This document shows positions 44,001-52,787 of a stretch of DNA of 64,000 nucleotides, piece by piece. The stretch covers positions 1 to 64,000 of the forward strand of contig QWII01000049.1 of NCBI GenBank assembly GCA_021405325.1, read 5' to 3'. The notes under the pieces were generated by a model. The model made no database searches and was not told where the DNA came from. It saw only the letters and a list, made by a program, of their open reading frames with translations. The position numbers were made by a program, and so were the translations under genes. Each line of letters starts with the position of its first letter. The first letter of the stretch is position 1. Origin of the DNA: Caldilinea sp. CFX5. Its GTDB lineage: Bacteria > Chloroflexota > Anaerolineae > Caldilineales > Caldilineaceae.

Positions 44001-44636
44001 ATGGCAAGTCCAAAAGTCATGAAGGGCGCAACAGGGAAACAGTCAATCCGTGAACAGACCGCGCAACGCAGACGCAACCAAAACCTAATTCTCGCCGCTG
44101 GCGCAGCCGTCTTTGTGATCTTGATCGGCTTTGTGGTCTATTTGAATGTGCGCGGCGAGCAGCCGGTGGCCGGTGAAGAGGTGTTGGTTTCGCAGGGCAA
44201 TAGCCACATTGATTTTGGCAGCCCCTCGCCCATCACCTATAACAGTATTCCACCAACCTCTGGTCCTCACTATGGCAACCTTGTCGAGTGGGGCGTTTAT
44301 GACGAGCCGCAGCGCTATGAGCATTTGGTGCATAATATGGAGGACGGCGGCGTGATCGTCTACTATCAATGCCCGGAAGGCTGCCCGGAAATCGTCGAGC
44401 AACTGAAGGAGATCGTACAACCTTTTATCAGCGCGGGGCGCCATGTTGTGCTGACGCCTAACGATCCCAATTGGAGCATCAGCGGCGGCCCCCCCCTCCA
44501 CCAAGACATGGGCGCGCGCATCGCTTTAACCGCCTGGACGCGTATCCTCAAAATGGATGAAGTGGACGCGGACGCCATTCGCACCTTTATCCAGCGCTAT
44601 GTCGGTATTGACCATCATGTCCCTGGCACCAGCTAA
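44001..44636 (+). CDS. DUF3105 membrane-anchored protein
   Basis: The 211-residue product has a basic cytoplasmic start, one membrane helix (about 31-51) and an outside DUF3105 domain. That domain is marked by YNSIPPTSGPHYGNLVEWGVYDEP, LVHNMEDGGVIVYYQCPEGCP and LTAWTRILKMDEVD. Most relatives read EHGG where this one reads EDGG, so a possible metal-binding His is missing. The function is unknown. The ATG follows a strong AGGAGGAACG site. Confidence 0.85.
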   Translation: MASPKVMKGATGKQSIREQTAQRRRNQNLILAAGAAVFVILIGFVVYLNVRGEQPVAGEEVLVSQGNSHIDFGSPSPITYNSIPPTSGPHYGNLVEWGVYDEPQRYEHLVHNMEDGGVIVYYQCPEGCPEIVEQLKEIVQPFISAGRHVVLTPNDPNWSISGGPPLHQDMGARIALTAWTRILKMDEVDADAIRTFIQRYVGIDHHVPGTS

Positions 44637-44638
44637 TC

Positions 44639-44724
44639 AGGAGATAGAGAGATTAGGAGATTGAGAGACTAGGAGGTTGAGAGATTAGGCAATTAATGTA
44701 ATCTCGCAATCTCCTAATCTCTTG
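44639..44724. repeat. Inverted repeat of GAGATTAG words before the sensor kinase
   Basis: Four GAGATTAG/GAGATTGAG-like words (44639-44690) are followed by CTCGCAATCTCCTAATCTC at the right end. The same words appear in the hairpins at 9454 and 12331. The kinase ATG follows within 10 bases of the right arm, so the hairpin may cover its ribosome site. Confidence 0.75.
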
Positions 44725-44731
44725 TTGATTT

Positions 44732-46963
44732 ATGACCGGTATCTTTCTCCTCGATTGGGCCTTGATGGCCGTCTCCCTGATCAACGTGATTCTGATCAGT
44801 TGGTTGGGATTGACGGTTTTGCTCAATGCCGAACGGCGCGCCTGGGGCGTCTGGCTGGCGGGGGGCGGTTTGCTCTTGGGGGCCGCCTTTTTTGTCAGCC
44901 ATACGGCCATCCTGGGGTTGGGGCCGGATTTCGCCAGCCGCGGGCTGGAATGGTGGTGGCGCGCGGGGTGGGTGCCATTGGTGGCGTTGCCTTTCGCCTG
45001 GTATGCGATCATCGCCTGGTACACCGGTTTTCTCGATGTTGCTCAGGAGCCGACACCGGCCATTCTCGCCCAGCGCCGTCAACATCGCTTCTGGTTTTTT
45101 GTGACGCTGGGGCTGTGTGTTGCCCTGGTAGCCTTGTTGCTCTTCACCAGCCCCTTGCCCACCTTTAGCCAGGCGGCGCAACTCAACCTTTCCACCTCGA
45201 TCCAAATCGGCGGCCTGCCCCTGATTCTGCTCACCTATCCGCTCTACATTTTGCTTTGTATCGGTTTATCCCTAAGCGCCTTGCGCACCCCCATGCCATC
45301 AGGGCGCATGATGGGCGATCTGGCCCGCCGCCGCGCCCGTCCCTGGTTGATCGCCGCTTCCAGCCTCTTGCTGATCGTCAGTTTGCTGGTCGGCGGCTTG
45401 ATTGGCTGGGCCATTCGCACCGCCCAAACACGCAGTCTGGATTATCAGGTGGTAGCGACGGTCAGCAATACCGTTGCGCTCTGGGATTTGGTGATCGCGC
45501 TGCTCATTCTGGGCGCAGTCTACATGGTGGGGCAGGCGATTGTGGCCTATGAAATTTTTACCGGCAAAACGCTGCCGCGGGGGGAATTACGCCGCCACTG
45601 GTTGAATGCGATCTTGCTAGCAATCGGTTTTGGCAGCGTGGTCGGGTTGGCCTTTGCCCTGCAACTGCGCCCCATCTATAGCTTGCTGATGGCGACGGTG
45701 CTGCTGATCTTTTTCTATGCGCTCTTGGGCTGGCGCTCTTATGCTCGCCGGGAAGAGTACATCCGTCAACTGCGCCCATTTCTGGGCAGCCAACATCTCT
45801 ATGAGCGGCTGCTCTACTTGCCCGATGGCGATACCAAGGTCAGCAATCAACTTGAAACCGGTTGGCCGGCTCAACCGCCGTCGACCGTGGATGTTTCGAC
45901 TCTCTTTGCCACCCTCTGTCGTGATGTACTCAATGTGCGCCGGGCCTATCTGGTTGCCATTGGCCCGCTGGCGCCGCTGGTTGGCCCTTCTTTGTGTTAT
46001 CCGGAAGAGCAAGCGTTTCCCGCCGTCACTTTTGGCCCATTAGCGGCGCAATTTAACCACCCAGAAACCATCTGCCTGCCCCTTGATCCGGAAATAACCG
46101 ACGGTTTCCTCTGGGCCGTGCCGCTTTGGAGCGAACGAGGGTTGATTGGTCTCTTTCTGCTTGGCTCCAAACAAAATGATGGTCTGTACACCCAGGAAGA
46201 GATCGAGATTGCCCGCGCCAGCGGTGAACGCCTGATCGACACGCGCGCCAGTGCTGAATTGGCGCGCAGCTTAATGCTTCTACAACGCCAACGGCTGGCC
46301 GAAAGCCAATTGCTCGACCGCCGTACCCGTCGCGTCTTGCACGATGATATTTTGCCCCAAGTGCATACCGCCCTGATTGCCCTGGGGGGCGACGGCGCTT
46401 CGGCCATTCCCAACGCCACCACCGTGTTGATGGATGTCCATCGCCAGATTGCCGATCTCTTGCGCGAGATGCCGGCGCGCAGCACCCCCGCCGTGGCGCG
46501 CATGGGCTTGATCGCCGCCCTGCGCCACCTGATCGCCGACGAGTTGCCCGAAGCGTTTGACGGGGTAGAATGGGTGGTCGAAGGCAAAGCCGAGCAACGG
46601 TTACAGCAGTTGGCGCATCTAACGGTGGAAGTCCTCTTTTACGCGGCGCGTGAGGCGATCCGCAACGCAGCCCGCTATGGTCGCGGGGGTCGCGCCAACC
46701 AACCGCTGCATCTGCAAATTAGCATCTGTGATGAAAGCGGTCTGGTCGTCAAAGTACGTGATGATGGCGTTGGGGTAGCGCAGATGGGTGAAAAGCCGCA
46801 GGGTAGTCAACAAGGGCTAGAGTTGCATCGCACCATGTTGGCCGTTGTCGGCGGCACGCTGGACGTGACGAGTAGCGCCGGGGAGTATACGCAGGTGACG
46901 TTGCGGTTGCCGACTTATGAGGCGACCGGTTTGCAAAATGGGGCGTTAAGCGAGTATAGGTAA
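44732..46963 (+). CDS. Membrane sensor histidine kinase (orphan)
   Basis: The first ~340 residues contain about eight membrane segments. A GAF-like region follows (about 385-520), then a NarL-type dimerisation/phosphoacceptor helix with His537 in RRVLHDDILPQVH, and a HATPase domain (EAIRNAARYGRG, VVKVRDDGVGV, and a GLELHRTMLAVVGGTL end). Length is 743 residues. No response regulator is adjacent, so its partner lies elsewhere. The ATG lacks a clear ribosome site. Confidence 0.85.
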   Translation: MTGIFLLDWALMAVSLINVILISWLGLTVLLNAERRAWGVWLAGGGLLLGAAFFVSHTAILGLGPDFASRGLEWWWRAGWVPLVALPFAWYAIIAWYTGFLDVAQEPTPAILAQRRQHRFWFFVTLGLCVALVALLLFTSPLPTFSQAAQLNLSTSIQIGGLPLILLTYPLYILLCIGLSLSALRTPMPSGRMMGDLARRRARPWLIAASSLLLIVSLLVGGLIGWAIRTAQTRSLDYQVVATVSNTVALWDLVIALLILGAVYMVGQAIVAYEIFTGKTLPRGELRRHWLNAILLAIGFGSVVGLAFALQLRPIYSLLMATVLLIFFYALLGWRSYARREEYIRQLRPFLGSQHLYERLLYLPDGDTKVSNQLETGWPAQPPSTVDVSTLFATLCRDVLNVRRAYLVAIGPLAPLVGPSLCYPEEQAFPAVTFGPLAAQFNHPETICLPLDPEITDGFLWAVPLWSERGLIGLFLLGSKQNDGLYTQEEIEIARASGERLIDTRASAELARSLMLLQRQRLAESQLLDRRTRRVLHDDILPQVHTALIALGGDGASAIPNATTVLMDVHRQIADLLREMPARSTPAVARMGLIAALRHLIADELPEAFDGVEWVVEGKAEQRLQQLAHLTVEVLFYAAREAIRNAARYGRGGRANQPLHLQISICDESGLVVKVRDDGVGVAQMGEKPQGSQQGLELHRTMLAVVGGTLDVTSSAGEYTQVTLRLPTYEATGLQNGALSEYR

Positions 46964-47085
46964 CGCGGGTGAAAGTTATGGGTGATCGGTTTCACAAGAA
47001 GGGCTTGGCGTGCGGTATAATGAGGTAAGTGCTTTTGTGAGACTGCGTCATAGGACGAAGGTTGCCTTACTGATGGGGATTGACT

Positions 47086-47487
47086 ATGGATCGTTCTTTC
47101 AATTTCGATACCATTGACCAACGTACCAAACGGGTTACGCCAGCCCTCATTCATGCTGTGACGGATCGCATTGTGCAGCATCTACAACCCGATCAAGTGC
47201 TACTTTTTGGTTCTCAAGCCGATGGTCGTGCAACAAAGGAAAGCGACATTGATCTGCTGGTGGTTGTAGATAATCAACATCAACTTGCCACTCTACAACA
47301 CCGCAACCGCGCACGGACTGTGCTGGATCTCTTTCGCTATCGCTCCTTTAGCTTAGATGCGATTGTGTTGACGGAAGCCGAAATTCAGCAATTGCGCGCG
47401 GACAACGAAGATGAATGGAATCTGGTGTTGGAAATTCTGGCAACGGGGAAACCTCTGTATGAACGAGCCGAAAAAGCCGCAGCTTAG
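47086..47487 (+). CDS. MNT-type nucleotidyltransferase
   Basis: The 133-residue protein has the minimal nucleotidyltransferase motif LLFGSQADGRATKESDIDLLVV, with the two metal-binding Asp, and a C-terminal LDAIVLTEAEIQQL. Such proteins are the antitoxin part of HEPN-MNT modules, where they AMPylate the toxin. Here the next gene is not a complete HEPN protein. ATG 47086 is seven bases after GGGG. A TATAAT box is at 47016-47021. Confidence 0.85.
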   Translation: MDRSFNFDTIDQRTKRVTPALIHAVTDRIVQHLQPDQVLLFGSQADGRATKESDIDLLVVVDNQHQLATLQHRNRARTVLDLFRYRSFSLDAIVLTEAEIQQLRADNEDEWNLVLEILATGKPLYERAEKAAA

Positions 47488-47623
47488 CGAACATATTCGT
47501 CAACGAACGCAAGAATGGCTGCGCAAAGTCAGCGGTAGCTACATCTTCATCCATCGGCTGTTAATAGAACATTTCGCGTCACTGACTGAAGAGGATATCA
47601 AACGCTTAAGCGGTCTCCGTTAA
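47459..47623 (+). CDS. Small protein overlapping the MNT gene
   Basis: A 54-residue frame starts inside the end of the nucleotidyltransferase gene (29-base overlap) with GGGGAAA upstream. The sequence is basic and helical (PQLSEHIRQRTQEWLRKVS, then IFIHRLLIEHF). It is too short for a HEPN toxin. It could be an unknown partner or a remnant of one; no family is recognised. Confidence 0.45.
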   Translation: MNEPKKPQLSEHIRQRTQEWLRKVSGSYIFIHRLLIEHFASLTEEDIKRLSGLR

Positions 47624-47665
47624 ATCATTTTACCCGAAGCATTTCTCCCGGGAACCGCTCTAGGG

Positions 47666-47959
47666 TTAATTGACCAACACCTCTTCACGCAAATCCACCA
47701 CAAGGTGAAGCCCCCCGATGATTACTTCGTTACCATTGGTCGTAATCGGTGCGTTAGCCGTAGGGTCAAAGACGATTTGTCCATCCTGAATGCAGCCGGT
47801 CAGGACAATGCGCACTTTCTCTACCTGTGCTAACTGTTCGTGCGCAGCCTCATCTAACGCCGTCAAGGAGATTGCGTCTGGATCTTCATGGTCAATAAAC
47901 TCATTCATAAGGTGTGCAAACTCTTCTGCTGTTAGAACATCAAATGAATCACGCATCAT
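47666..47959 (-). CDS. Hypothetical acidic protein
   Basis: The 97-residue product is acidic, starts MMRDSFDVLTAEEFAHLMNEF and ends in a strand-rich part with GNEVIIGGLHLVVDLREE. The ATG at 47959 follows AGGAGCAGGAA, better than an in-frame ATG ten codons earlier. I do not recognise the family. Its neighbours are a nucleotidyltransferase gene (convergent) and a PIN gene on the same strand. Confidence 0.5.
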   Translation of the reverse strand: MMRDSFDVLTAEEFAHLMNEFIDHEDPDAISLTALDEAAHEQLAQVEKVRIVLTGCIQDGQIVFDPTANAPITTNGNEVIIGGLHLVVDLREEVLVN

Positions 47960-48032
47960 TTCCTGCTCCTGTTTGCAGCCCGCCATTACCTGTGTAACAT
48001 AGAACGCAGTAAATGAGGATCATGGGCATCTC

Positions 48033-48485
48033 TTACGCCAAGTGGGTTCGATACCATGCAAGAAAATCACTTGGTGCGCCAAGCAATATCGGCAAGGAGG
48101 TGGGGATTAATGAATTGTTCAAAAAATGTTGTCGATCAAGGGTGACAAAATAATCGACCTGAGCATCGATAGCCGCAGCGAGAACAACAGCGTCGTCAGC
48201 GTAAGCGAGAAAACGCTGACAACGTTGTACTGTTTCAATGGTTGGCGGATTAACGATCTCAACCCCACTATTTTCAAGGACAGTGGCAATAACGACCAGC
48301 GATGATGGCTGTTTCTTTAGTACATTTTCCTCCAACTCGGCCAACACGTCCTGGCTGGCAAATAGCTGGATGACTCCTATCTCGCCAAGCCGAAGAATTT
48401 CACGGGAACCACCTTTGGCCGAGAAAATGGCCGCAATCAGAATATTCGTATCTAGAAAAATTTTAGGGGGTTGACGGCTCGACAC
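48033..48485 (-). CDS. vapC: PIN-domain toxin (GTG start)
   Basis: The product of 150 residues begins with the PIN motif KIFLDTNILIAAIF after the GTG. It has the acidic segment AELEENVL, ADDAVVLAAAI and VTLDRQHFL, giving the usual acidic quartet. It is probably an RNase toxin. The GTG at 48485 follows GGGAGAAG and lies 23 bases inside the antitoxin gene. The longer frame upstream duplicates antitoxin coding sequence in another frame and is rejected. Confidence 0.85.
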   Translation of the reverse strand: MSSRQPPKIFLDTNILIAAIFSAKGGSREILRLGEIGVIQLFASQDVLAELEENVLKKQPSSLVVIATVLENSGVEIVNPPTIETVQRCQRFLAYADDAVVLAAAIDAQVDYFVTLDRQHFLNNSLIPTSLPILLGAPSDFLAWYRTHLA

Positions 48486-48732
48486 GGCTCTTCTCCCGTT
48501 TGGCGCGCAGGCGTTGCAGCATGGTTTCCAGTGTTTCACCTTCGGCTTCCAGGTTGGTGCGTAGAGTGTCGAGCAATTCATCGATACGGGAAGGTGTGTG
48601 GCTTAACAAAAATTTACCTTCCCCTAAATCAATGACACTCAAAATATCACCCGTTTTAATGTTATACGCTTCGCGCAAACTTTTCGGTAGGGTGATTACA
48701 CCTCGCTGCGCTACTTGAACATTCATGTTCAT
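48463..48732 (-). CDS. vapB: AbrB/MazE-type antitoxin
   Basis: This 89-residue protein starts with a SpoVT/AbrB swapped-hairpin DNA-binding domain (VQVAQRGVITLPKSLREAYNIKTGDILSVI). It ends with a charged helical region that would wrap the PIN toxin. AAAGGA lies upstream of the ATG. Its promoter and a perfect 23-bp palindrome coincide just upstream, so autoregulation is likely. Confidence 0.88.
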   Translation of the reverse strand: MNMNVQVAQRGVITLPKSLREAYNIKTGDILSVIDLGEGKFLLSHTPSRIDELLDTLRTNLEAEGETLETMLQRLRAKREKSRVEPSTP

Positions 48733-48741
48733 GGCTGTTCC

Positions 48742-48790
48742 TTTCTGAATTTCTGCTATACTGATTATCAGTATAGCAGAAATTCAGAAA
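48742..48790. promoter_or_regulatory. Palindromic operator and promoter of the AbrB/PIN pair
   Basis: Arms 48742-48764 and 48768-48790 are perfect complements around TTA. On the minus strand a TATACT box (48775-48770) lies in one arm and TTGATC (48798-48793) is 17 bases before it, so the palindrome covers the start region. It also lies right after the dehydrogenase stop, where it may act as a terminator. Confidence 0.8.
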
Positions 48791-48805
48791 AAGATCAAGC
48801 CCCAC

Positions 48806-50326
48806 TTAGCCAAACTGAATCCCTTGCGCCAGCGGCAGTTCACTCGTCCAGTTGATCGTATTGGTCTGTCGGCGCATATAGCCCTTCCACGCATCCGACC
48901 CCGACTCGCGACCGCCGCCCGTCTCTTTTTCACCGCCAAAAGCCCCGCCGATCTCAGCGCCGCTGGTGCCGATGTTGACATTGGCAATCCCGCAATCCGA
49001 GCCACGATGGGAGAGGAATTGCTCAGAGGTGAGTAAATTTGTCGTGAAAATGGCGCTCGACAACCCCTGCGGCACATCGTTGTGGATGGCGATGGCCTCA
49101 TCCAGGTTGTCATAGCTCATAATGTAGAGAATCGGCGCAAAGGTCTCTTCACAAACCAGTGGCGACTGCTGGGGCATCCGAATAATCGTCGGTTCGACAA
49201 AGTGCGGTCCCTTTGCTGGTAGAAGACCACCACCCGTGAGAACCGTCCCGCCATCGGCCTTGGCCCGCTCCACCGCTGCCATCATCGCCTCGACCGAGCG
49301 CGCCGAGACCAACGGCCCCATGAGGACGCCGTTCTGCATCGGGTCGCCAATCGGTACGGTTTTGTAGGCGCGCACCAGGCGGTCGGTCAGTTCATCAACA
49401 ATGCTGCTATGGGCAATAATGCGCCGGGTGCTGGTGCAGCGCTGGCCCGCTGTGCCGACCGCGCCAAAGACAATGGCGCGCATGGCGAGATCCAGATTCG
49501 CATCTGCGGTCACAATAATGCCGTTGTTGCCGCCCAATTCCAGAATGGTGCGCCCCAGACGACCCGCTACCGCCGCTGCCACCCGTCGCCCCACCCGAAT
49601 CGAGCCGGTGAAGCTGATGAGCGGCAACCGGGGGTCATTGATCATCCGTTCACCCACTTCTTCATTGCTGCCAATCGCCAGGGTGAAGATGCCGCTCAGT
49701 CCGTAATCGGCCATGACACGGTTGCAAATGTGCTGCACCGCCACCGAGACCAACGGCGTCGTCGGTGAGGGCTTCCAGATCATCGTGTCGCCACAAACGG
49801 CAGCCAGTGCGGCATTCCATGACCAGACCGCCACGGGGAAATTAAACGCGGTGATGATGCCGATAGGGCCAAGCGGGTGCCACTGCTCATACATGCGATG
49901 GCCTGGCCGTTCCGAGTGCATGGTCAAGCCATAGAGCTGGCGGGAGAGACCGAGGGCAAAGTCGCAGATGTCGATCATCTCCTGCACTTCGCCAATGCCT
50001 TCCACGCAGATCTTACCCATCTCCAGAGTCACCATCTCGCCCAGCGGTTCGACGGCTTCGCGTAGCGCTGTGCCTAAATCGCGCACCAGCAAGCCACGTT
50101 TGGGGGCCGGCAACATGCGCCAGGTGGTAAAGGCTCTTTGCGCGGCGGCGACCACCTGGTCATAGGTGGCGGCGGTCGCCTGCACCACGCTACCGATGGC
50201 TTCGCCAGTGGTTGGGTTGTAGGAGACTAAGCGTTCGCCGTTGGCGTCTTGTAGCCAGCCATCCGGGCCAGTACACGCGCCGGCATTGACAGCTTGTAAC
50301 CCTAATTTGTCTAAGAGCGCTTTCAT
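48806..50326 (-). CDS. Aldehyde dehydrogenase, ALDH7 (aminoadipate semialdehyde) type
   Basis: The 506-residue enzyme has the NAD-aldehyde dehydrogenase core: GIITAFNFPVAVW, Glu263 in LELGGNNG and the nucleophile Cys297 in GQRCTSTRR. It resembles the ALDH7/AmaB group, which oxidises L-aminoadipate semialdehyde in lysine degradation, in its N-terminus and C-terminal end (IGGAFGGEKETGGGRESGSD). No other lysine-catabolic gene is near, so the substrate is inferred from the family only. Confidence 0.9.
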   Translation of the reverse strand: MKALLDKLGLQAVNAGACTGPDGWLQDANGERLVSYNPTTGEAIGSVVQATAATYDQVVAAAQRAFTTWRMLPAPKRGLLVRDLGTALREAVEPLGEMVTLEMGKICVEGIGEVQEMIDICDFALGLSRQLYGLTMHSERPGHRMYEQWHPLGPIGIITAFNFPVAVWSWNAALAAVCGDTMIWKPSPTTPLVSVAVQHICNRVMADYGLSGIFTLAIGSNEEVGERMINDPRLPLISFTGSIRVGRRVAAAVAGRLGRTILELGGNNGIIVTADANLDLAMRAIVFGAVGTAGQRCTSTRRIIAHSSIVDELTDRLVRAYKTVPIGDPMQNGVLMGPLVSARSVEAMMAAVERAKADGGTVLTGGGLLPAKGPHFVEPTIIRMPQQSPLVCEETFAPILYIMSYDNLDEAIAIHNDVPQGLSSAIFTTNLLTSEQFLSHRGSDCGIANVNIGTSGAEIGGAFGGEKETGGGRESGSDAWKGYMRRQTNTINWTSELPLAQGIQFG

Positions 50327-50344
50327 TGTTGATTTCTCCGGTTT

Positions 50345-50806
50345 CTATTTTTCATTCTCTTCTTGCTTCTCAACCCACTGGACAGCGTCACCGACGGCGA
50401 TCTCGCCATCATTCAGCACTTGACCAAAAGCGCCGCCGCCCCAGTTGTCGTACATCGCTTTACGCAGACCGGGGTGCGCTTCCTCCATCCGTTCACAGGG
50501 TTTGGTTTCGCCATAGATGCTAATGCGCACCGGCCCGATCTGCAAAATTTTGCCCCGGCTTTGGGCCAGATCGATGCCGCTGACCATCAGGTTGGCGCGG
50601 CGGACGCTGGGATTTAGCTGCGCGCCGGTCGCGTCCATGAGGCGATCCCACGTCTCCTGGGCAATGATCGTCACCTGACGCTTGCCCCCTTGATCAGCAT
50701 TGCCGACCAGGCCACGGTTGGCCTGTAACGTCGCCCGTTCTTTGGCGTCCATTACCCCACGGCGGGCACGCTTGAGCCAGATCGCTGCGAGTTTGCCGGT
50801 GGTCAT
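50345..50806 (-). CDS. MOSC-domain protein
   Basis: The 153-residue product has the MOSC pattern with GNADQGGKRQVTIIAQETWD, LQIGPVRISIYGETKPCERM (the conserved Cys) and VLNDGEIAVGDAVQ. MOSC domains bind sulfur or molybdenum cofactor; stand-alone ones are linked to detoxification of N-hydroxylated compounds. The ATG at 50806 follows AAGGAGACC. It lies 18 bases upstream of the dehydrogenase gene and is probably cotranscribed. Confidence 0.88.
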   Translation of the reverse strand: MTTGKLAAIWLKRARRGVMDAKERATLQANRGLVGNADQGGKRQVTIIAQETWDRLMDATGAQLNPSVRRANLMVSGIDLAQSRGKILQIGPVRISIYGETKPCERMEEAHPGLRKAMYDNWGGGAFGQVLNDGEIAVGDAVQWVEKQEENEK

Positions 50807-50838
50807 GGTGTGGTCTCCTTGTGGGATTGAATCGTTCA

Positions 50839-51276
50839 TCATGCCGAACGTAGTTCATCTGGCGGCGGGTGAATGCCTAAACTGACCCAGAGACTACGGC
50901 TCATGACGATCACTGGATCGTTCATTTGCAGGGCAACTATTGTAGCACGACCGCTTGGTGTAAGGCCAAGAATACGGGTTTTATCACCACTCCATAGGAA
51001 ATGATCTGACCAGACTTGGAAACGCGGATTGAAAAGAGGTGTTGATCTACCACTGACGGGGTCGTGAAAAGCAGTGCGCATACCCTTATGCAAATTGCAG
51101 CGCGCACAAGGGTAGGCAAGGTTGTCAGGATCGGTTACGCCCCCTTTCGCTGTCGGTAGAATATGTTCAACATGCATCGGGCCGCTGGTAACGCGTTCAG
51201 CACTTTGACAATATTCGCAGCAATAGCCGGCGCGTATTGCCACTACCTGACGCACCGCAGGGGAAACATAAGCCAT
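50839..51276 (-). CDS. HNH endonuclease family protein
   Basis: The 145-residue protein has the HNH zinc finger: CEYCQSAERV, MHVEHILPTAKGG with the catalytic His, and NLAYPCARCNLHKG. The C-terminal 70 residues are a beta-rich part typical of small stand-alone HNH genes of cyanobacteria and Chloroflexota. Its target is not known. It follows the coiled-coil gene by seven bases. Confidence 0.88.
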   Translation of the reverse strand: MAYVSPAVRQVVAIRAGYCCEYCQSAERVTSGPMHVEHILPTAKGGVTDPDNLAYPCARCNLHKGMRTAFHDPVSGRSTPLFNPRFQVWSDHFLWSGDKTRILGLTPSGRATIVALQMNDPVIVMSRSLWVSLGIHPPPDELRSA

Positions 51277-51283
51277 AGATCGA

Positions 51284-51685
51284 TTATATGCCGGGAATGA
51301 TTAGATCAGCAGGGAGGGCATTGCGCTGCTTAAGTAAATAGAGCGCTTTGGCTTTACGCAAGGTTTGTAAATCCTCTTGTTTGACAAGTTGTTCTGCTTC
51401 GCGCCGTTCCTTTGGTGTCAACGTCCGTTGCTGTTGGAGGGTGAGGAGAGTTTGTAGGCGTTCGACATCTTGTCGCGCCATCGAAGATTTTGCTACTTGA
51501 ATTAATTTGCTGCTAGATGCCTGTTCCAAGGCCATGAATTCATCTTCCCACTGCTGCTGCTCTGCTTCCACAGGCGGCTGAATCCAATCCAACAAGACCT
51601 GCTCAATGGGTTGCCGGGAATAGTGCGCCGTTTGTTGGGCAAGTTGATATAGATCGGGTGGTACGTCAATTACAACCGTTGTCAT
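51284..51685 (-). CDS. Helical protein paired with the HNH gene
   Basis: The 133-residue product starts with a short strand and ribbon-helix-helix-like region (TTVVIDVPPDLYQLAQQTA). Long charged helices, very rich in Gln and Leu, follow (DVERLQTLLTLQQQRTLT and KERREAEQLV). It ends NALPADLIIPG. It precedes the HNH gene with a seven-base gap, so the two look like a unit, perhaps a regulator/nuclease pair. I do not recognise a named family. Confidence 0.65.
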   Translation of the reverse strand: MTTVVIDVPPDLYQLAQQTAHYSRQPIEQVLLDWIQPPVEAEQQQWEDEFMALEQASSSKLIQVAKSSMARQDVERLQTLLTLQQQRTLTPKERREAEQLVKQEDLQTLRKAKALYLLKQRNALPADLIIPGI

Positions 51686-51804
51686 AGAATAATTTTGATT
51701 TACAATAGCAATAAAGCGATATCACTTGCAAGCGATTTTACCACGCTTATCTTTGACTAAACAAATCAAACGGAAAATAGGAATCTGATCCACAGCCCTG
51801 ATGC

Positions 51805-52692
51805 TTACCCCTTAACTGAGGGATCTTTTTCCGGTGTCTCCACAGCCGCCACGGCCTTCTCCGTAATCGCTGCATAAGCCGAACCGAGCAAGCGCGTCAA
51901 ATTCTCTTCCAGAAAGCCTGGTTGGCCCAATCGTTTGAGAACCGGCAACGGCGTTGCCGCCGGGCGGATATTGGTGGGGAAGCCGGTCAAGGGTTGGCCG
52001 GCATTCCAAAAGGTGGCGATGCTCTCTTCCAGTGGTTTGGCTGGCTCCTCGACCACATATTCTTCCCGTTCCTCGGCCAGCATGGGCGCATCGGCAGCGC
52101 GACGGGCGCGCAAGGCTTCCATGATCTGTTCCTGGCTACGCCCGCGCAGGCGGAAGAGGAGAAAGGGGTCTTCGTCAAATTGTTCGCCCAGGATGTAATG
52201 GGTGGCGGCGACATGTTTGCAGGGGTTGGCATAGTCCGGGCAGGAACAATCGGTGATCAGTTCATCGCGTTTACTGGGGAAGAGACTCACCCCCGCGGCG
52301 GCAAAGGCTTCCTCGATCGCCTGGGGCATCTCGCCGGCCAGCAGTTGCGCGGTGAAAATGGCGCGCTCGGCCAGGGCGTCGATCACCTTGGCCCACTCCG
52401 CGCCGCTCAGGTGTTTTAGCGCAATGGTGATCTTGTAGGGCGTGGGGCGGGAGCCTTGCACCTTGGCGGCAATGCCCTCTTTGGTCTCTTTGATCTCCAA
52501 CACCTGGCCTTTGCGCGCATAGGAGCGCCCGCGGCTCAGGCGACCGCTGTCCCCCAGCCGTTCGAGCGCCTTGATCCAACGGTCGGCCCACCAGTTTTTG
52601 GCAAAGTCGCCCCGCTTACTGCGCGCTTTAATGCCCTCATCGGTCTGGATCGGGGTGGTGCGTTCAAAGGTTTGGTAATAACGAAAGCTCAT
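51805..52692 (-). CDS. SWIM zinc-finger protein
   Basis: This 295-residue protein carries a SWIM finger with Cys149, Cys151, Cys158 and His160 (CSCPDYANPCKH). It starts with the typical FAKNWWADRWIKALE segment of proteins that accompany SNF2-type helicases. A proline-containing tail follows. The SNF2 gene is next on the same strand, but the two are separated by an oppositely oriented toxin-antitoxin pair. Confidence 0.88.
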   Translation of the reverse strand: MSFRYYQTFERTTPIQTDEGIKARSKRGDFAKNWWADRWIKALERLGDSGRLSRGRSYARKGQVLEIKETKEGIAAKVQGSRPTPYKITIALKHLSGAEWAKVIDALAERAIFTAQLLAGEMPQAIEEAFAAAGVSLFPSKRDELITDCSCPDYANPCKHVAATHYILGEQFDEDPFLLFRLRGRSQEQIMEALRARRAADAPMLAEEREEYVVEEPAKPLEESIATFWNAGQPLTGFPTNIRPAATPLPVLKRLGQPGFLEENLTRLLGSAYAAITEKAVAAVETPEKDPSVKG

Positions 52693-52787
52693 GGCTCTTC
52701 CTCAATTTGACGGTTGACAAGCGCCCGATCTATCGGTAGACTAGGTGTAACGGTAACACCGTTGTGAGAGAAAGGACAAATCATCCA

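Noticed and set aside
48486..48581. Longer start for the PIN toxin at 48581
   Set aside because: The added residues are the antitoxin coding region read in another frame. The GTG at 48485 has its own ribosome site and fits the family start.
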